Assembly (NCBI GenBank): GCA_007121785.1
Contig: SKJX01000023.1
Location: forward strand, 1 to 40,074
Direction of reading: 5' to 3'
Origin: Nitriliruptoraceae bacterium
Lineage (GTDB): Bacteria; Actinomycetota; Nitriliruptoria; Nitriliruptorales; Nitriliruptoraceae
DNA: 40,074 bases
Shown here piece after piece: positions 1 to 8,700 of the stretch. Under the pieces are notes generated by a model. That model saw nothing but the letters and a program-made list of their open reading frames with translations. It was not told the DNA's origin and did not search any database. The number at the start of each line of letters is the position of its first letter. The first letter of the stretch is position 1. A program made the translations under genes and the position numbers.

Positions 1-121
1 ACACCCCGCTCGGCCCGCCACCTCTCGACGACGGACTGGGGCCTGCTTCCGGGTACTCCGGTGTCTACCCGGTCGGGACTTCCACCCGCGGGCACGACGC
101 AGCTTCCAGGACGCAACATGA

Positions 122-145
122 TCACACCGTACGAGGGGGGTGTGA
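122..145 (-). terminator. Candidate hairpin downstream of rpoD
   Basis: A 7-bp perfect inverted repeat (TCACACC at 122-128, GGTGTGA at 139-145) with a 10-nt loop lies about 10 nt beyond the rpoD stop codon on its transcribed strand. There is no clear T-run, so it could be a weak or Rho-assisted terminator, or chance in GC-rich DNA. The remaining bases 1-121 show no gene that I can support. Confidence 0.35.
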
Positions 146-154
146 CATCGACGC

Positions 155-1444
155 TCACGTATCCAGGTAGCCCTCCAGCGCCCGCGAGTGGGACGGATGG
201 CGCAGCTTCGCGAGCGCCTTCGCTTCGATCTGACGGATGCGCTCCCGAGTCAGGCCCAGCTCACTGCCGACCTGTTCGAGCGTGTGCGGCTGCGCATCGA
301 GCAGTCCGAACCGCCGCTCGATGACCGTCCGCTCGCGGGGTTTGAGCTCGTCGAGGACCGTGGTCAGCTGCTGACGCAACAACCCCCGGGCCGCCGCCTC
401 GACCGGCACGGTCGCGTTCTGGTCCTCGATGAGCTCGCCCATCGAGCCGTCCCCGTCCTCACCCACCGGTGCATCCAAGGAGGTCGGGTCCACCGACAGC
501 TCCCGGAACTCCTCGAGCTTCTCGACCGAGATCTCGACCGCCGCCGCGAGCTCCTCCATCGTCGGCTCGCGCCCCAGGCGCTGGACCAACGACCGCTCCA
601 CCCGCTTGATGCGGTTCATCGTCTCCACCAGGTGCACCGGGATGCGGATCGTGCGTGACTGGTCGGCGATCGACCGGCTGATCATCTGCCGGATCCACCA
701 TGTTGCGTAGGTGGAGAACTTGTAGCCCCGCGTGTAGTCGAACTTGTCGACCGCCCGCATCAGCCCGAGGTTGCCCTCCTGGATCAGGTCCGGCAGCAGG
801 AGCCCCCGCCCCAGGTAGCGCTTGGCGATGGACACCACCAGGCGGAGGTTCGCCTCGATCAAGGCTTGCTTGGCGGTTTGGCCGTACCGCTCGATCCGAC
901 GCAACCGGGCGCGAGCTTCCGGGCCGAGCTCGTCCATCGAGTCGAGGACCGCGGCCGCAGCGGTGCCGGCATCCACCCGCTTCGCGAGGTCGACCTCCGA
1001 CTCGGGGGAGAGCAGGTCGACCCGGCCGATCTCGTTGAGGTAGAGCCGGACCGCGTCCACGGCGGCCGTGCCGTCGACCGCAGGCCCGGCCACACCGTGG
1101 GCGTCGCGGTCATCGACGATCGTGATCTCGGCTCGGCGCAGCCGCTGGGTGACCGAACCCACCACCTCGCCGTCCAACCCCGCCTCAGCGACCACCGTGG
1201 CGATCTCGCGCGTGGTCACGAACCCGCGAGTGGCCCCGGCAGCCAACAGCCCGTCGATCAGCGACGCGGCGTCCTCGTCCCTTGGCGCCGTGAGGTCGAT
1301 CACCGCAGCGTCCGGTTCGACGGCTGCGGAGCGGTCGGTGGCGTCCGCCGGCTCGGTCCCGCCGCTCGTGCCGTCGCCGGCGGTGCCATCGAGCACACCT
1401 GGACGGGCACCAGCGGTATCCGCGGCCCCACGTCCGGTCCCCAC
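155..1444 (-). CDS. rpoD: RNA polymerase principal sigma factor (sigma-70, RpoD/SigA type)
   Basis: This is the primary sigma factor that directs RNA polymerase to housekeeping promoters. The 429-residue product has an acidic, Ala-rich N-terminus and a region 1.1-like segment (about 60-110). Region 1.2 follows (about 128-165, with [10 protein letters not shown]). Region 2 contains the core-binding and -10 recognition stretch with [26 protein letters not shown] and [10 protein letters not shown]. Region 3 comes next, then a C-terminal region 4 with the [18 protein letters not shown] helix-turn-helix that reads the -35 element. The GTG start at 1444 is preceded by a strong GAGGAGG about 8 nt upstream, which decides the start. 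It lies downstream of dnaG on the same strand after 230 nt, an order typical of actinobacteria. The 1445-1674 gap presumably holds its promoter, which I cannot pin down. Confidence 0.97.
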   Translation of the reverse strand: MGTGRGAADTAGARPGVLDGTAGDGTSGGTEPADATDRSAAVEPDAAVIDLTAPRDEDAASLIDGLLAAGATRGFVTTREIATVVAEAGLDGEVVGSVTQRLRRAEITIVDDRDAHGVAGPAVDGTAAVDAVRLYLNEIGRVDLLSPESEVDLAKRVDAGTAAAAVLDSMDELGPEARARLRRIERYGQTAKQALIEANLRLVVSIAKRYLGRGLLLPDLIQEGNLGLMRAVDKFDYTRGYKFSTYATWWIRQMISRSIADQSRTIRIPVHLVETMNRIKRVERSLVQRLGREPTMEELAAAVEISVEKLEEFRELSVDPTSLDAPVGEDGDGSMGELIEDQNATVPVEAAARGLLRQQLTTVLDELKPRERTVIERRFGLLDAQPHTLEQVGSELGLTRERIRQIEAKALAKLRHPSHSRALEGYLDT

Positions 1445-1674
1445 GGCGGCAACCTCCTCGTTCGCGAGCCTGACGTCCCGATGGAGGCCTCGACCCCGGC
1501 ACGGGCACGTCAGCCACGAGCAGTCAGGCTACGTGGTCGACGGCCGACCTGGGCGGCTCACGACATGCCGGGCGGGTACGCGCACGGTGCGCACGCAGTC
1601 CGCTCACCCTCCCCCCGCCGGCCTGCGCCGAGAGGTGCGGCCCCGGCCGGTGCTACCCCCGGTCGGCGCGGCCC

Positions 1675-3549
1675 TCACCCCTCCAGGCTGCCGGTCAGTT
1701 CGCGGCGACGCCGGTTGAGTTCCCCGAGCTCACGTTGGATCTCCAGCATCCGGTCGCGGTCGGTCGCGTGGTTGAGCTCGGCCAACGTGGCACGTAGCCG
1801 GGCCTCCTCGGCTTCGATGCGGTCGGCGAGCATCCGCCGGACCCGGCCGGCGACCACCGCCGGTGCCGATCCGTCGTCGGCCAACTCCGGATCGTCCTCG
1901 AGCACCAGTTCGCGCAGCGTGGTCCTGACCTCGTCGTCGTCGGCGCGGTCGACGATCGCGGTCAGCTCGACCCCCGCACCGCCGGCACCGTCGATGGCCC
2001 GCCAGACCGCCTTGGCGCGCGGGTGGGTCAGGTCGTCCTCGGTGAGCTCGTACCACTCGTCGGGCAGCAGGTCGGGTTGCTGGAGCGCGGCTCGCAGGAC
2101 CGAACGCTCCAGCTTCGCCCGGGCATGCGCTCGACCGCCCCCCACGGCGCCACGGTCACGGGCGGTCGAACGGGCGGTCCGCAGCGCGACGCCCTCGTGG
2201 ACGTCGAGGTCAATGCCCTGACGACCCGCGCTGGCGGCGACGAAGCCGTACGACATGCCGATCCGATCGGCGATCTCCGTGCGTGCCCACTCCCGCCGCA
2301 GGTCCGCGTCCGGTTCGCGGGCGAGCACCTCCAGCGCGTGCTGCAGCGCGGCCGTGCGGCCGGCCTCGGTGGACACATCAGCGGTCGCCAGCCGGTGTCG
2401 GATCACGAACGGCACGACCGGTGTCGCGTCCGCCACCGCGGCCCGCATCCCGTCGGCACCGAGCTGGGCGGCCAGGTCGGCCGGATCCTGGTCCTCCGGC
2501 AGCGCGAGCACCCGCAGGTCGAGCGCCGCGCCCGTACCACCGTCGCCGACCTCGAGCGCGGCGTCCCAGGCGCGCTCGGCCGCCTTGACCCCGGCGGCGT
2601 CACCATCGAACGCCAACACCACCGTGCTGGCGTAGCGGGCGATCATGCGCAGATGCTCCACGCCGACCGCGGTCCCACAGGTCGCCAAGGCGTTGGCGAA
2701 GCCGGCCTGGTGCAGCGCCATCACGTCGGTGTAGCCCTCGCACACCAGCACCTGTTCGGCCCGCACGATGTCGGACCGGGCCTGGGGCACGCCGTAGAGC
2801 ACCCGGTTCTTCTTGTACAGCGGCGTCTCCGCCGAGTTGAGGTACTTGGGCGGATCGAAGTCGCCGTAGTCGATCTCCGGGAGGATCCGGCCACCGAAGC
2901 CGATCACGTCCCCACCGGGATCGTGGATCGGGAAGATCAACCGGCCGCGGAAACGGTCGCGCAACCCGCCTCGATCGTTGCGGACAGCCAGGCCGGTGGT
3001 GACCAGATCGCGTTCGTCGATGCCGTCGGCGGTGAGCGCCCGAGCCAGCGACTCCCAGCGGTTGGGGGCGAAACCGAGCTCGAAGGTCTCGGCTTCGGCC
3101 TTGCCGAAGCCGCGCGACTTGAGGTAGTCGCGGGCGACCCGCCCTTCCTCGTCGTACAGCTTCCGGGTGAAGTAGTCGCGGGCCGCCGCGGTGACCGCGA
3201 CCAGGCGCGACCGCTCCCCGACCGCCCGACGCTCCCGGGAGGTCATCTGCTCGTAGCGCAGGGAGAACCCGGTCCGGCGGGCCAGCTGTTCGACGGCCTC
3301 GGGGAACTCCAGTCCCTCGATGCGCATCAGGAAGTCGTAGATGTCGCCCGACTCGCCGCACCCGAAACAGGTGAAGAAGTTGCCTTCAGGGGTGACGTTG
3401 AACGACGGCGTGCGCTCGCTGTGGAACGGGCACAGGCCCTTGAACGACCGCCCGGCCCGCTTGAGGGTGGTGTAGTCACCAACGACCGTGACGATGTCCG
3501 CCTGCTGGCGGAGCGTCTCGATATCGTCCTTGACGATCCGCCCGGCCAC
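1675..3549 (-). CDS. dnaG: DNA primase
   Basis: DnaG synthesises RNA primers for replication and works with the replicative helicase. The 624-residue length is normal. The N-terminal CHC2 zinc domain has Cys40, His43, Cys61 and Cys64 (CPFHSERTPSF followed by CFGCGESGD). The TOPRIM catalytic domain shows the glutamate motif VCEGYTDVMALHQAGF and the acidic FDGDAAG motif. The C-terminal part, about 430-624, is helical and charged, as expected for the helicase-interacting region. Translation starts at a GTG at 3549, with a G-rich AAGGGGGTGG just upstream. The DUF3151 gene lies 60 nt upstream on the same strand and rpoD follows, so the three may share transcripts. Confidence 0.96.
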   Translation of the reverse strand: MAGRIVKDDIETLRQQADIVTVVGDYTTLKRAGRSFKGLCPFHSERTPSFNVTPEGNFFTCFGCGESGDIYDFLMRIEGLEFPEAVEQLARRTGFSLRYEQMTSRERRAVGERSRLVAVTAAARDYFTRKLYDEEGRVARDYLKSRGFGKAEAETFELGFAPNRWESLARALTADGIDERDLVTTGLAVRNDRGGLRDRFRGRLIFPIHDPGGDVIGFGGRILPEIDYGDFDPPKYLNSAETPLYKKNRVLYGVPQARSDIVRAEQVLVCEGYTDVMALHQAGFANALATCGTAVGVEHLRMIARYASTVVLAFDGDAAGVKAAERAWDAALEVGDGGTGAALDLRVLALPEDQDPADLAAQLGADGMRAAVADATPVVPFVIRHRLATADVSTEAGRTAALQHALEVLAREPDADLRREWARTEIADRIGMSYGFVAASAGRQGIDLDVHEGVALRTARSTARDRGAVGGGRAHARAKLERSVLRAALQQPDLLPDEWYELTEDDLTHPRAKAVWRAIDGAGGAGVELTAIVDRADDDEVRTTLRELVLEDDPELADDGSAPAVVAGRVRRMLADRIEAEEARLRATLAELNHATDRDRMLEIQRELGELNRRRRELTGSLEG

Positions 3550-3610
3550 GTCGGTCCACCCCCTTCGCGCGTCTGGTGTGCGACTCCCGCCGCATCAGCC
3601 CCGCGATGCG

Positions 3611-4042
3611 TCACGTGACGTTGTCGTCGTCCCAGTCCGGATCGAGGTCGAACAGCAGCTGCGTGAGTCGCTGGACCTCGGCCACTTCACCGATCTCGAC
3701 CGCTGCCGCCCGCAGGCGCACCAGGCACGTCAGGAACGGCCGGTTGCTGGGATGCTCCCACCGGACGTAGTTGCTGCCACCCCACCCGACCGCGCGCAAC
3801 GCATCGAGGCCACGGTGGTAACCGACGCGCGCGTAGGCATAGCGCTCGATCGGCTCGTGACCGAACGGCGCGAGCTGGGTCCAGCCGTCGATGAAGTCGG
3901 GATGGTCGGCCACGACCGCGCTGATCGCGCTCTTGCGCCCCTCCGGGTCCGCCGCCAGGGCATGAGCGAGCGCTTGGCGAGCATCCTCCTCCGCGAGCGG
4001 GAGCACGGTGTCATGCCGGTCGGCCATGGGCAGGTCGGCCAC
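3611..4042 (-). CDS. DUF3151 family protein
   Basis: A protein of about 143 residues matching the actinobacterial DUF3151 family, judged by the YARVGYHRGLDALR block, the WEHPSNRPFLTCL block and the acidic C-terminus. Its molecular function is not known to me. It looks cytosolic, with no signal peptide or membrane segment. I chose the GTG at 4042 because GGAGAGG lies about 8 nt upstream. An upstream GTG at 4069 would add nine residues but overlaps that ribosome-binding site, and an ATG at 4027 is a further alternative. It lies 61 nt upstream of dnaG on the same strand. Confidence 0.85.
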   Translation of the reverse strand: MADLPMADRHDTVLPLAEEDARQALAHALAADPEGRKSAISAVVADHPDFIDGWTQLAPFGHEPIERYAYARVGYHRGLDALRAVGWGGSNYVRWEHPSNRPFLTCLVRLRAAAVEIGEVAEVQRLTQLLFDLDPDWDDDNVT

Positions 4043-5025
4043 GTCGTTCACCTCTCCTCGGGTCGGCACGGCAACGTAGCGGGGTCGCTCGGCCGGCTGC
4101 GTCGAGCGTCACGTGGAACCCACCGCGCGGAAGACGCATCAACCCCTACCTTCCGCGGGAACCGCGCCATGATGAGCCTGCTCGGCCTGGAGCCGGGCAC
4201 ACTCGCCCCACGGATCGCGCTCTGATCGCGACGACCGTTCGAACGTGCCGTCGCTGCACGGCACGAGCGAGCACGCCAACCGGTCGGAGGAGCGAGGATA
4301 CGGACCACGTTCGCATCGGCCGAAGCCTTTGCTGAGGCCGACCCCTTTCCTGAGACCGGTGGCCGAGATCGCCCTGGTCACCGCCATGCTGCCGGCCAGC
4401 GCTGCCTCACCTCCCGACGGCAATGGCGACCAGAATCAGCACCCCGGCCCGTCGGAAGCCGACGCCTACAGCGCCTCGTTCGAGGGAGCCTGGACCGAGA
4501 AGGTGATCGTCGAGGACGTCGACACCGGCGCTTTCACGTGCACCTTGGCAGTGGTTTCCTCGCAGGTCTGCGACAGCCGCGAGGACGCACCGGCCCTCGG
4601 CGGTTTCGCGCTGTACGGCGTGACCGACCCGACCGCACCAGCGTTGCTGTCCACCCATCATGCCGGACGAACTCGATGACCTGCGCGAGCATCTCGACGA
4701 CGCCGTGGTCGCAGGCCACCGACATCTAGACCGCAAGCCCGGAGCGATCGAGCGTCCCCGCAGCCGGACCAGGCGGCGCCGAGCGCTCACTGGCGGCGCG
4801 CACGGGTGGCCTCGATCGCTGGACTCCCGCGGCTCGGGTCGGGCCGGTACCGCAGCGGCATCCAACGCGATGTCCCGAGGCCGTTGACGTCATCCCGGAC
4901 AGGCTGCCCAGGGCGGTCGAGCGCTGGCGACGCGGAGAAGTCCTTGACAGGTCGGTGACGGCGTGGCCAGAGTCATTGGGCGAGTGGACGGTCGCTCGCC
5001 GAGGGGGGACGAGGGAGGGATCGGG
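4043..5025. other. Gene-poor interval with decayed sequence
   Basis: This interval of nearly 1 kb lies between the divergent DUF3151 gene and the secreted-protein gene. It contains no open frame with convincing composition plus a ribosome-binding site. Only 4359-4679 reads as protein (see separate entry). Short stretches such as 4660-4735 on the plus strand look protein-like but start and stop without signals. I see no tRNA, insertion-sequence ends or clear repeat here. Confidence 0.5.
4359..4679 (+). pseudogene. Fragment of a secreted LVIVD-repeat-like protein
   Basis: From an in-frame GTG at 4359 the frame encodes a short hydrophobic start (VAEIALVTAMLPASAAS). It continues with a segment containing EKVIVEDVDTG and GGFALYGVTDPTAPALL. 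The latter resembles one blade of extracellular LVIVD-repeat (beta-propeller) proteins, whose repeats end in a pattern like IYDVSDPTAP. Full proteins have many such blades, but here only one is left and the frame breaks into a short Arg-rich tail. There is no good ribosome-binding site. I infer a truncated, non-functional remnant. A short real protein is possible but less likely. Confidence 0.4.
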
Positions 5026-5547
5026 ATGGTGGGAACACGACGGTCGTGGTCGATACCAGCGCGGGTGGCGCTCGTTCTGATGGTGGCGGTGCTGTTGTTG
5101 CCCGCGCCAGCCGGGGCGACGGGTCCACCACTCGAGGGCAGCGGGAGCGGGGTGTTCGAGCTGCCAGGGCCAGAGGACACCGAGCGCATCCGCGACGCGG
5201 GTGCCGGCGGCAACTGGATCGAGCAGCGGACGCTGACCGGTCAGGTCGTGAGCGGCCCGCTCGACGGGGAGCTCGTGCAGCACGTGACCGGCATGGTCCG
5301 GCAGCCCGCGAACTTCGTGACCTTCCGCGGCACCGCGACGTTCACCGGCACCATCGAGGGCTGCGGCGACGAGGTGCACACCCTCACGCTACGCCTGACG
5401 GGGCGGGGTCAGGCCAACCCTCCCATCACCGACTCACAGATGCACATCGTTGACCAGTCCTCCGGCGACCTCCACATCACCGGTCAGGGCACGGTGAGCC
5501 AGACCGGGGCGAACTTCACCTACGACATCCGCTACGTCTGCCACTGA
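5026..5547 (+). CDS. Small secreted protein of unknown function
   Basis: The 173-residue product begins with a classical Sec signal peptide: basic MVGTRRSW, then a hydrophobic core (VALVLMVAVLLLP) and a likely cleavage site after PAGA. The mature part alternates polar and hydrophobic residues, with repeated Thr/Gly/Phe patterns (FRGTATFTGTIEGCGDEVHTL), suggesting a beta-barrel or sandwich. It has two cysteines, one in EGCGDE and one at the C-terminus (YVCH), which could form a disulfide. The ATG at 5026 has GAGGGAGGG about 6 nt upstream. I cannot assign a family with confidence. It precedes the megasynthase gene by 230 nt, and co-function is not shown. Confidence 0.7.
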   Translation: MVGTRRSWSIPARVALVLMVAVLLLPAPAGATGPPLEGSGSGVFELPGPEDTERIRDAGAGGNWIEQRTLTGQVVSGPLDGELVQHVTGMVRQPANFVTFRGTATFTGTIEGCGDEVHTLTLRLTGRGQANPPITDSQMHIVDQSSGDLHITGQGTVSQTGANFTYDIRYVCH

Positions 5548-5630
5548 CCTGACGTCCCGGGCCTGTACGGCGGTGGGCCTCGAGGCACGTCGGGCGGCGC
5601 CACGGGCGGTCGCCAGGGCGGCTCGCCCCT

Positions 5631-5711
5631 GACCGGTCGCTGGTGTGCACCGGCGGTCGACCGCCCGCCGTGACGCTGGTCGCCGCCGGTGCCGCGGTCC
5701 CGCGGACCGCG
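5631..5711 (+). promoter_or_regulatory. Cluster of palindromes upstream of the megasynthase gene
   Basis: Three inverted repeats lie within 81 bp, ending 66 nt before the megasynthase ATG. They are GACCGGTC (5631-5638), a perfect 14-bp palindrome GGCGGTCGACCGCC (5652-5665), and 8-bp arms CGCGGTCC / GGACCGCG separated by 3 nt (5693-5711). The last two share the half-site GCGGTC/GACCGC. This suggests binding sites for a dimeric repressor or activator that controls the cluster, although GC-rich DNA makes short palindromes common. No regulator gene is adjacent. Confidence 0.4.
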
Positions 5712-5777
5712 AACGGGGTCGGTGGTCCGAGTCGTCACAGCCAGTTCGGGCGCACCCCGATCGAGAGGGGACGGAGG

Positions 5778-8700
5778 ATGCCGGACACACCACCGCAGCA
5801 AGCCGTGGCCATCATCGGGATGGGGTGCCGCTTCCCCGGCGGGGCGAACACCCCGGAGCAATTCTGGGAGATGCTCTGCCAGGGCGTGGATGCCATCACC
5901 GAGATCCCCCGCGACCGCTTCGACGTCGATGCGCTGTTCGATCCCGATCCCGTCGCCCCCGGCAAGATCTACACCCACTGGGGCGGCTACCTCGACGGGA
6001 TCGATGAGTTCGACGCGGACTTCTTCGGCATCGCGCCTCGCGAGGCCCGCCGCATGGACCCCCAGCAGCGCATCCTCCTCGAAGTCGCCTGGGAGGCGCT
6101 CGAGCATGGTGGCCAGCCACCGGACCTGCTGGCCGGCACGAACACGGGCATCTTCGTCGGGGTGGCCGGCCATGACTACGCCGATGTCCAAGCCCTGTCG
6201 CTCAACCGCGCCGGGATCGACGCGCACGTCAACGTCGGGAGCTCGGGCTGCATCATCGCCAACCGCCTGTCATACCTGCTCGATGTGCACGGACCGAGCT
6301 TCACGGTTGACACCGCCTGCTCCTCATCGCTGACCGCGGTGCACCTGGCCTGCCGGAGCCTGGCCGCCGGCGAGTGCGATCTCGCGATCGCCGGGGGCGT
6401 GAACGTGCTACTCGCACCGGAGCCGACCATCGGCTTCTGCAAGGCCAACATGCTCTCGCCCGACGGGCGATGCCGGTCTTTCGACGCTGCGGCGAACGGC
6501 TATGTCCGCAGCGAGGGCATCGGGGCCGTCGTGCTCAAGCCACTCGCGACCGCGCTGGCCGACGGGGACCCGATCCAGGCGGTCATACGTGGCAGCGCCA
6601 TCAACCAGGACGGGCGGACGGCGGGCCTGAGTCTGCCCAGCGCGGCAGGACAGGAGGCGATGCTCCGGCAGGCGCTGCGCCAGGCGGGGGTTCCGGCGTC
6701 GGCCATCCAATACATCGAAGCACACGGCACGGGGACGACCGCCGGCGACCCGGTCGAGGCGGCCGCGATCGGCGCGGTCCTGTCCACGGACCGCCCCGCT
6801 GGGGACCTGTGCCTGATCGGTTCGGTGAAGTCCAACGTCGGCCACCTCGAGGTCGCGGCGGGGGTCGCCGGCTTGATCAAGGCCGCGCTCGCGCTCAAGC
6901 ACCGGGCGGTTCCACCGAACCTGCACTTCTCGGAACCGAACCCCGCCATCGCCTTCGAGGAACTGAAACTGCGGGTGCCGACCCAGCTCGAGCCGTGGCC
7001 CGAGACGGCTGGGCCGGCGATGGCCGGCGTGAACTCCTTCGGCTTCGGCGGTGCCAACGCGCACGTGGTGCTCGAGGAAGCCCCACAGGCCGAACCCCCA
7101 CGGGCCGAACCCCCGCAGGTCACCGCGCACGCCGCGCAGGACCAGCGTGCGCACGCGCACGTCCTGACCCTCTCCGCTCACACGCCCGAAGGACTGCGGC
7201 AGTCCGCGGAGCGCCACCTGCGGTACGTGCGGGCGTCGGGCTCCGTCGATCTGCGCGACCTCTGTTACACCGCGGCCACCAGGCGAAGCCACCACCAACA
7301 CCGCTTGGCGGCCGCCGTTGGCTCCCATACCGAACTGGACGACCACCTCGAGGCGTTCCTGCACGACGAGGAGCGCGCCGGTCTGGCCACGGGGCGCGCC
7401 TCGACCGGTCAGCAGCCCAAGCTCGCCTTCGTCTTCTCCGGGATGGGTCCGCAGTGGTGGGGCATGGGACAGCAGCTCCTCGACGAGGAGCCGACGTTCC
7501 GCGAGGTGATCGACCAGTGCGACCACATCCTGACGCCCCTCACCGGGTGGTCGCTCGTCGAGGAGATCGCAGCTGACGAGACGCGGTCGCGCATCGGCGA
7601 GACCGACGTCGCGCAGGTGGTGAACTGCGCCGTCCAGATCGCGCTGGCGGCGGTGTGGCGCAGCTGGGGCATCGTCCCCGACGCGATCGTGGGGCACAGC
7701 GCCGGGGAGATGGCGGCCGCCCACGTCGCCGGAGCGCTGAGCCTCCCGGATGCGCTCTTCGGCGCCTTTCACCGGGGGCGTCTGCTGGACCGCGCCACCG
7801 GAACCGGCACGATGCTGGCGGCCGGGATCTCCGCGGCCGAAGCCGCCGCCCTCGTGGCCGAGCACCGCGGACGCGTGTCCCTTGCTGCGGTGAACAGCCC
7901 CACCTCGATCACGCTGTCCGGGGAGGACGGCCCACTCCAGCAGATCGCCGACGTGCTCGAAGGACAGGAGCGGTTCTGCCGCCTCCTGCCGGTCGAGGTG
8001 CCCTACCACGGACCGCAGATGGAGGCCATCCGCGAGGAGCTGCTGGACGTGCTGGCGGGGCTGGATCCCGTGGCCCCGGCCGTCCCGACCGTCTCGGCCG
8101 GCACCGGGACGTGGGTGGAGGCCGAACGCTTCGACGCCGACTACTGGTGGCGCAACGTCCGTCAGCCGGTGCAGTTCGCAGCGGCCATCGACACGTTGGT
8201 CGAGGACGGCGCCGAACTGCTCGTGGAGGTGAGCCCACACCCCGTGCTCGCCGGGAACATCGCGGAGTGCCTGGCGAACCACGGCAAGGCCGCCGCCGTG
8301 CTGCCGACCCTGCGCCGCCGGGAGGACGAACACCAGGTCATGCTTGGCTCGCTGGCCACGCTCTACGTCCGCGGCCGGCGGATCGACTGGGCGGCGGTCT
8401 ATCCCGACGGCACCTGCCTCACGTTGCCGACCTACCCGTGGCAGCGCGAGCGGCACTGGTTCGAGACCGCCGATGCGGCCACCGAAGCCCGCCACGTCGG
8501 GATCGACACCGGACACCCGCTCCTCGGCCGGCGGCTCCCCTCCCCGCAGCCCTCCTGGGAGGCAGACCTCGAGGATCCACGCACGGCCTACCTCGACGCC
8601 CACGTGGTGGAGGACAGCGCCGTCTTCCCGGGTGCCGCCTACGTGGAGATGGCGCTGGCAGCCGGTCGGGAGCTTTGGGGAGACACACCGGTCGCGCTCG

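Noticed and set aside
1-154. Possible tRNA or other RNA gene at the window start
   Set aside because: No cloverleaf pattern or T-loop sequence could be found; only the weak rpoD hairpin remains.
2023-3618. 531-residue plus-strand frame opposite dnaG
   Set aside because: It is a shadow of the dnaG coding strand with no supported start or domain.
4660-4887. Plus-strand frame beginning MPDELDDLREHLDDAV
   Set aside because: The first 25 residues look plausible but the rest is Arg-rich low complexity, there is no ribosome-binding site, and I could not match it to anything.
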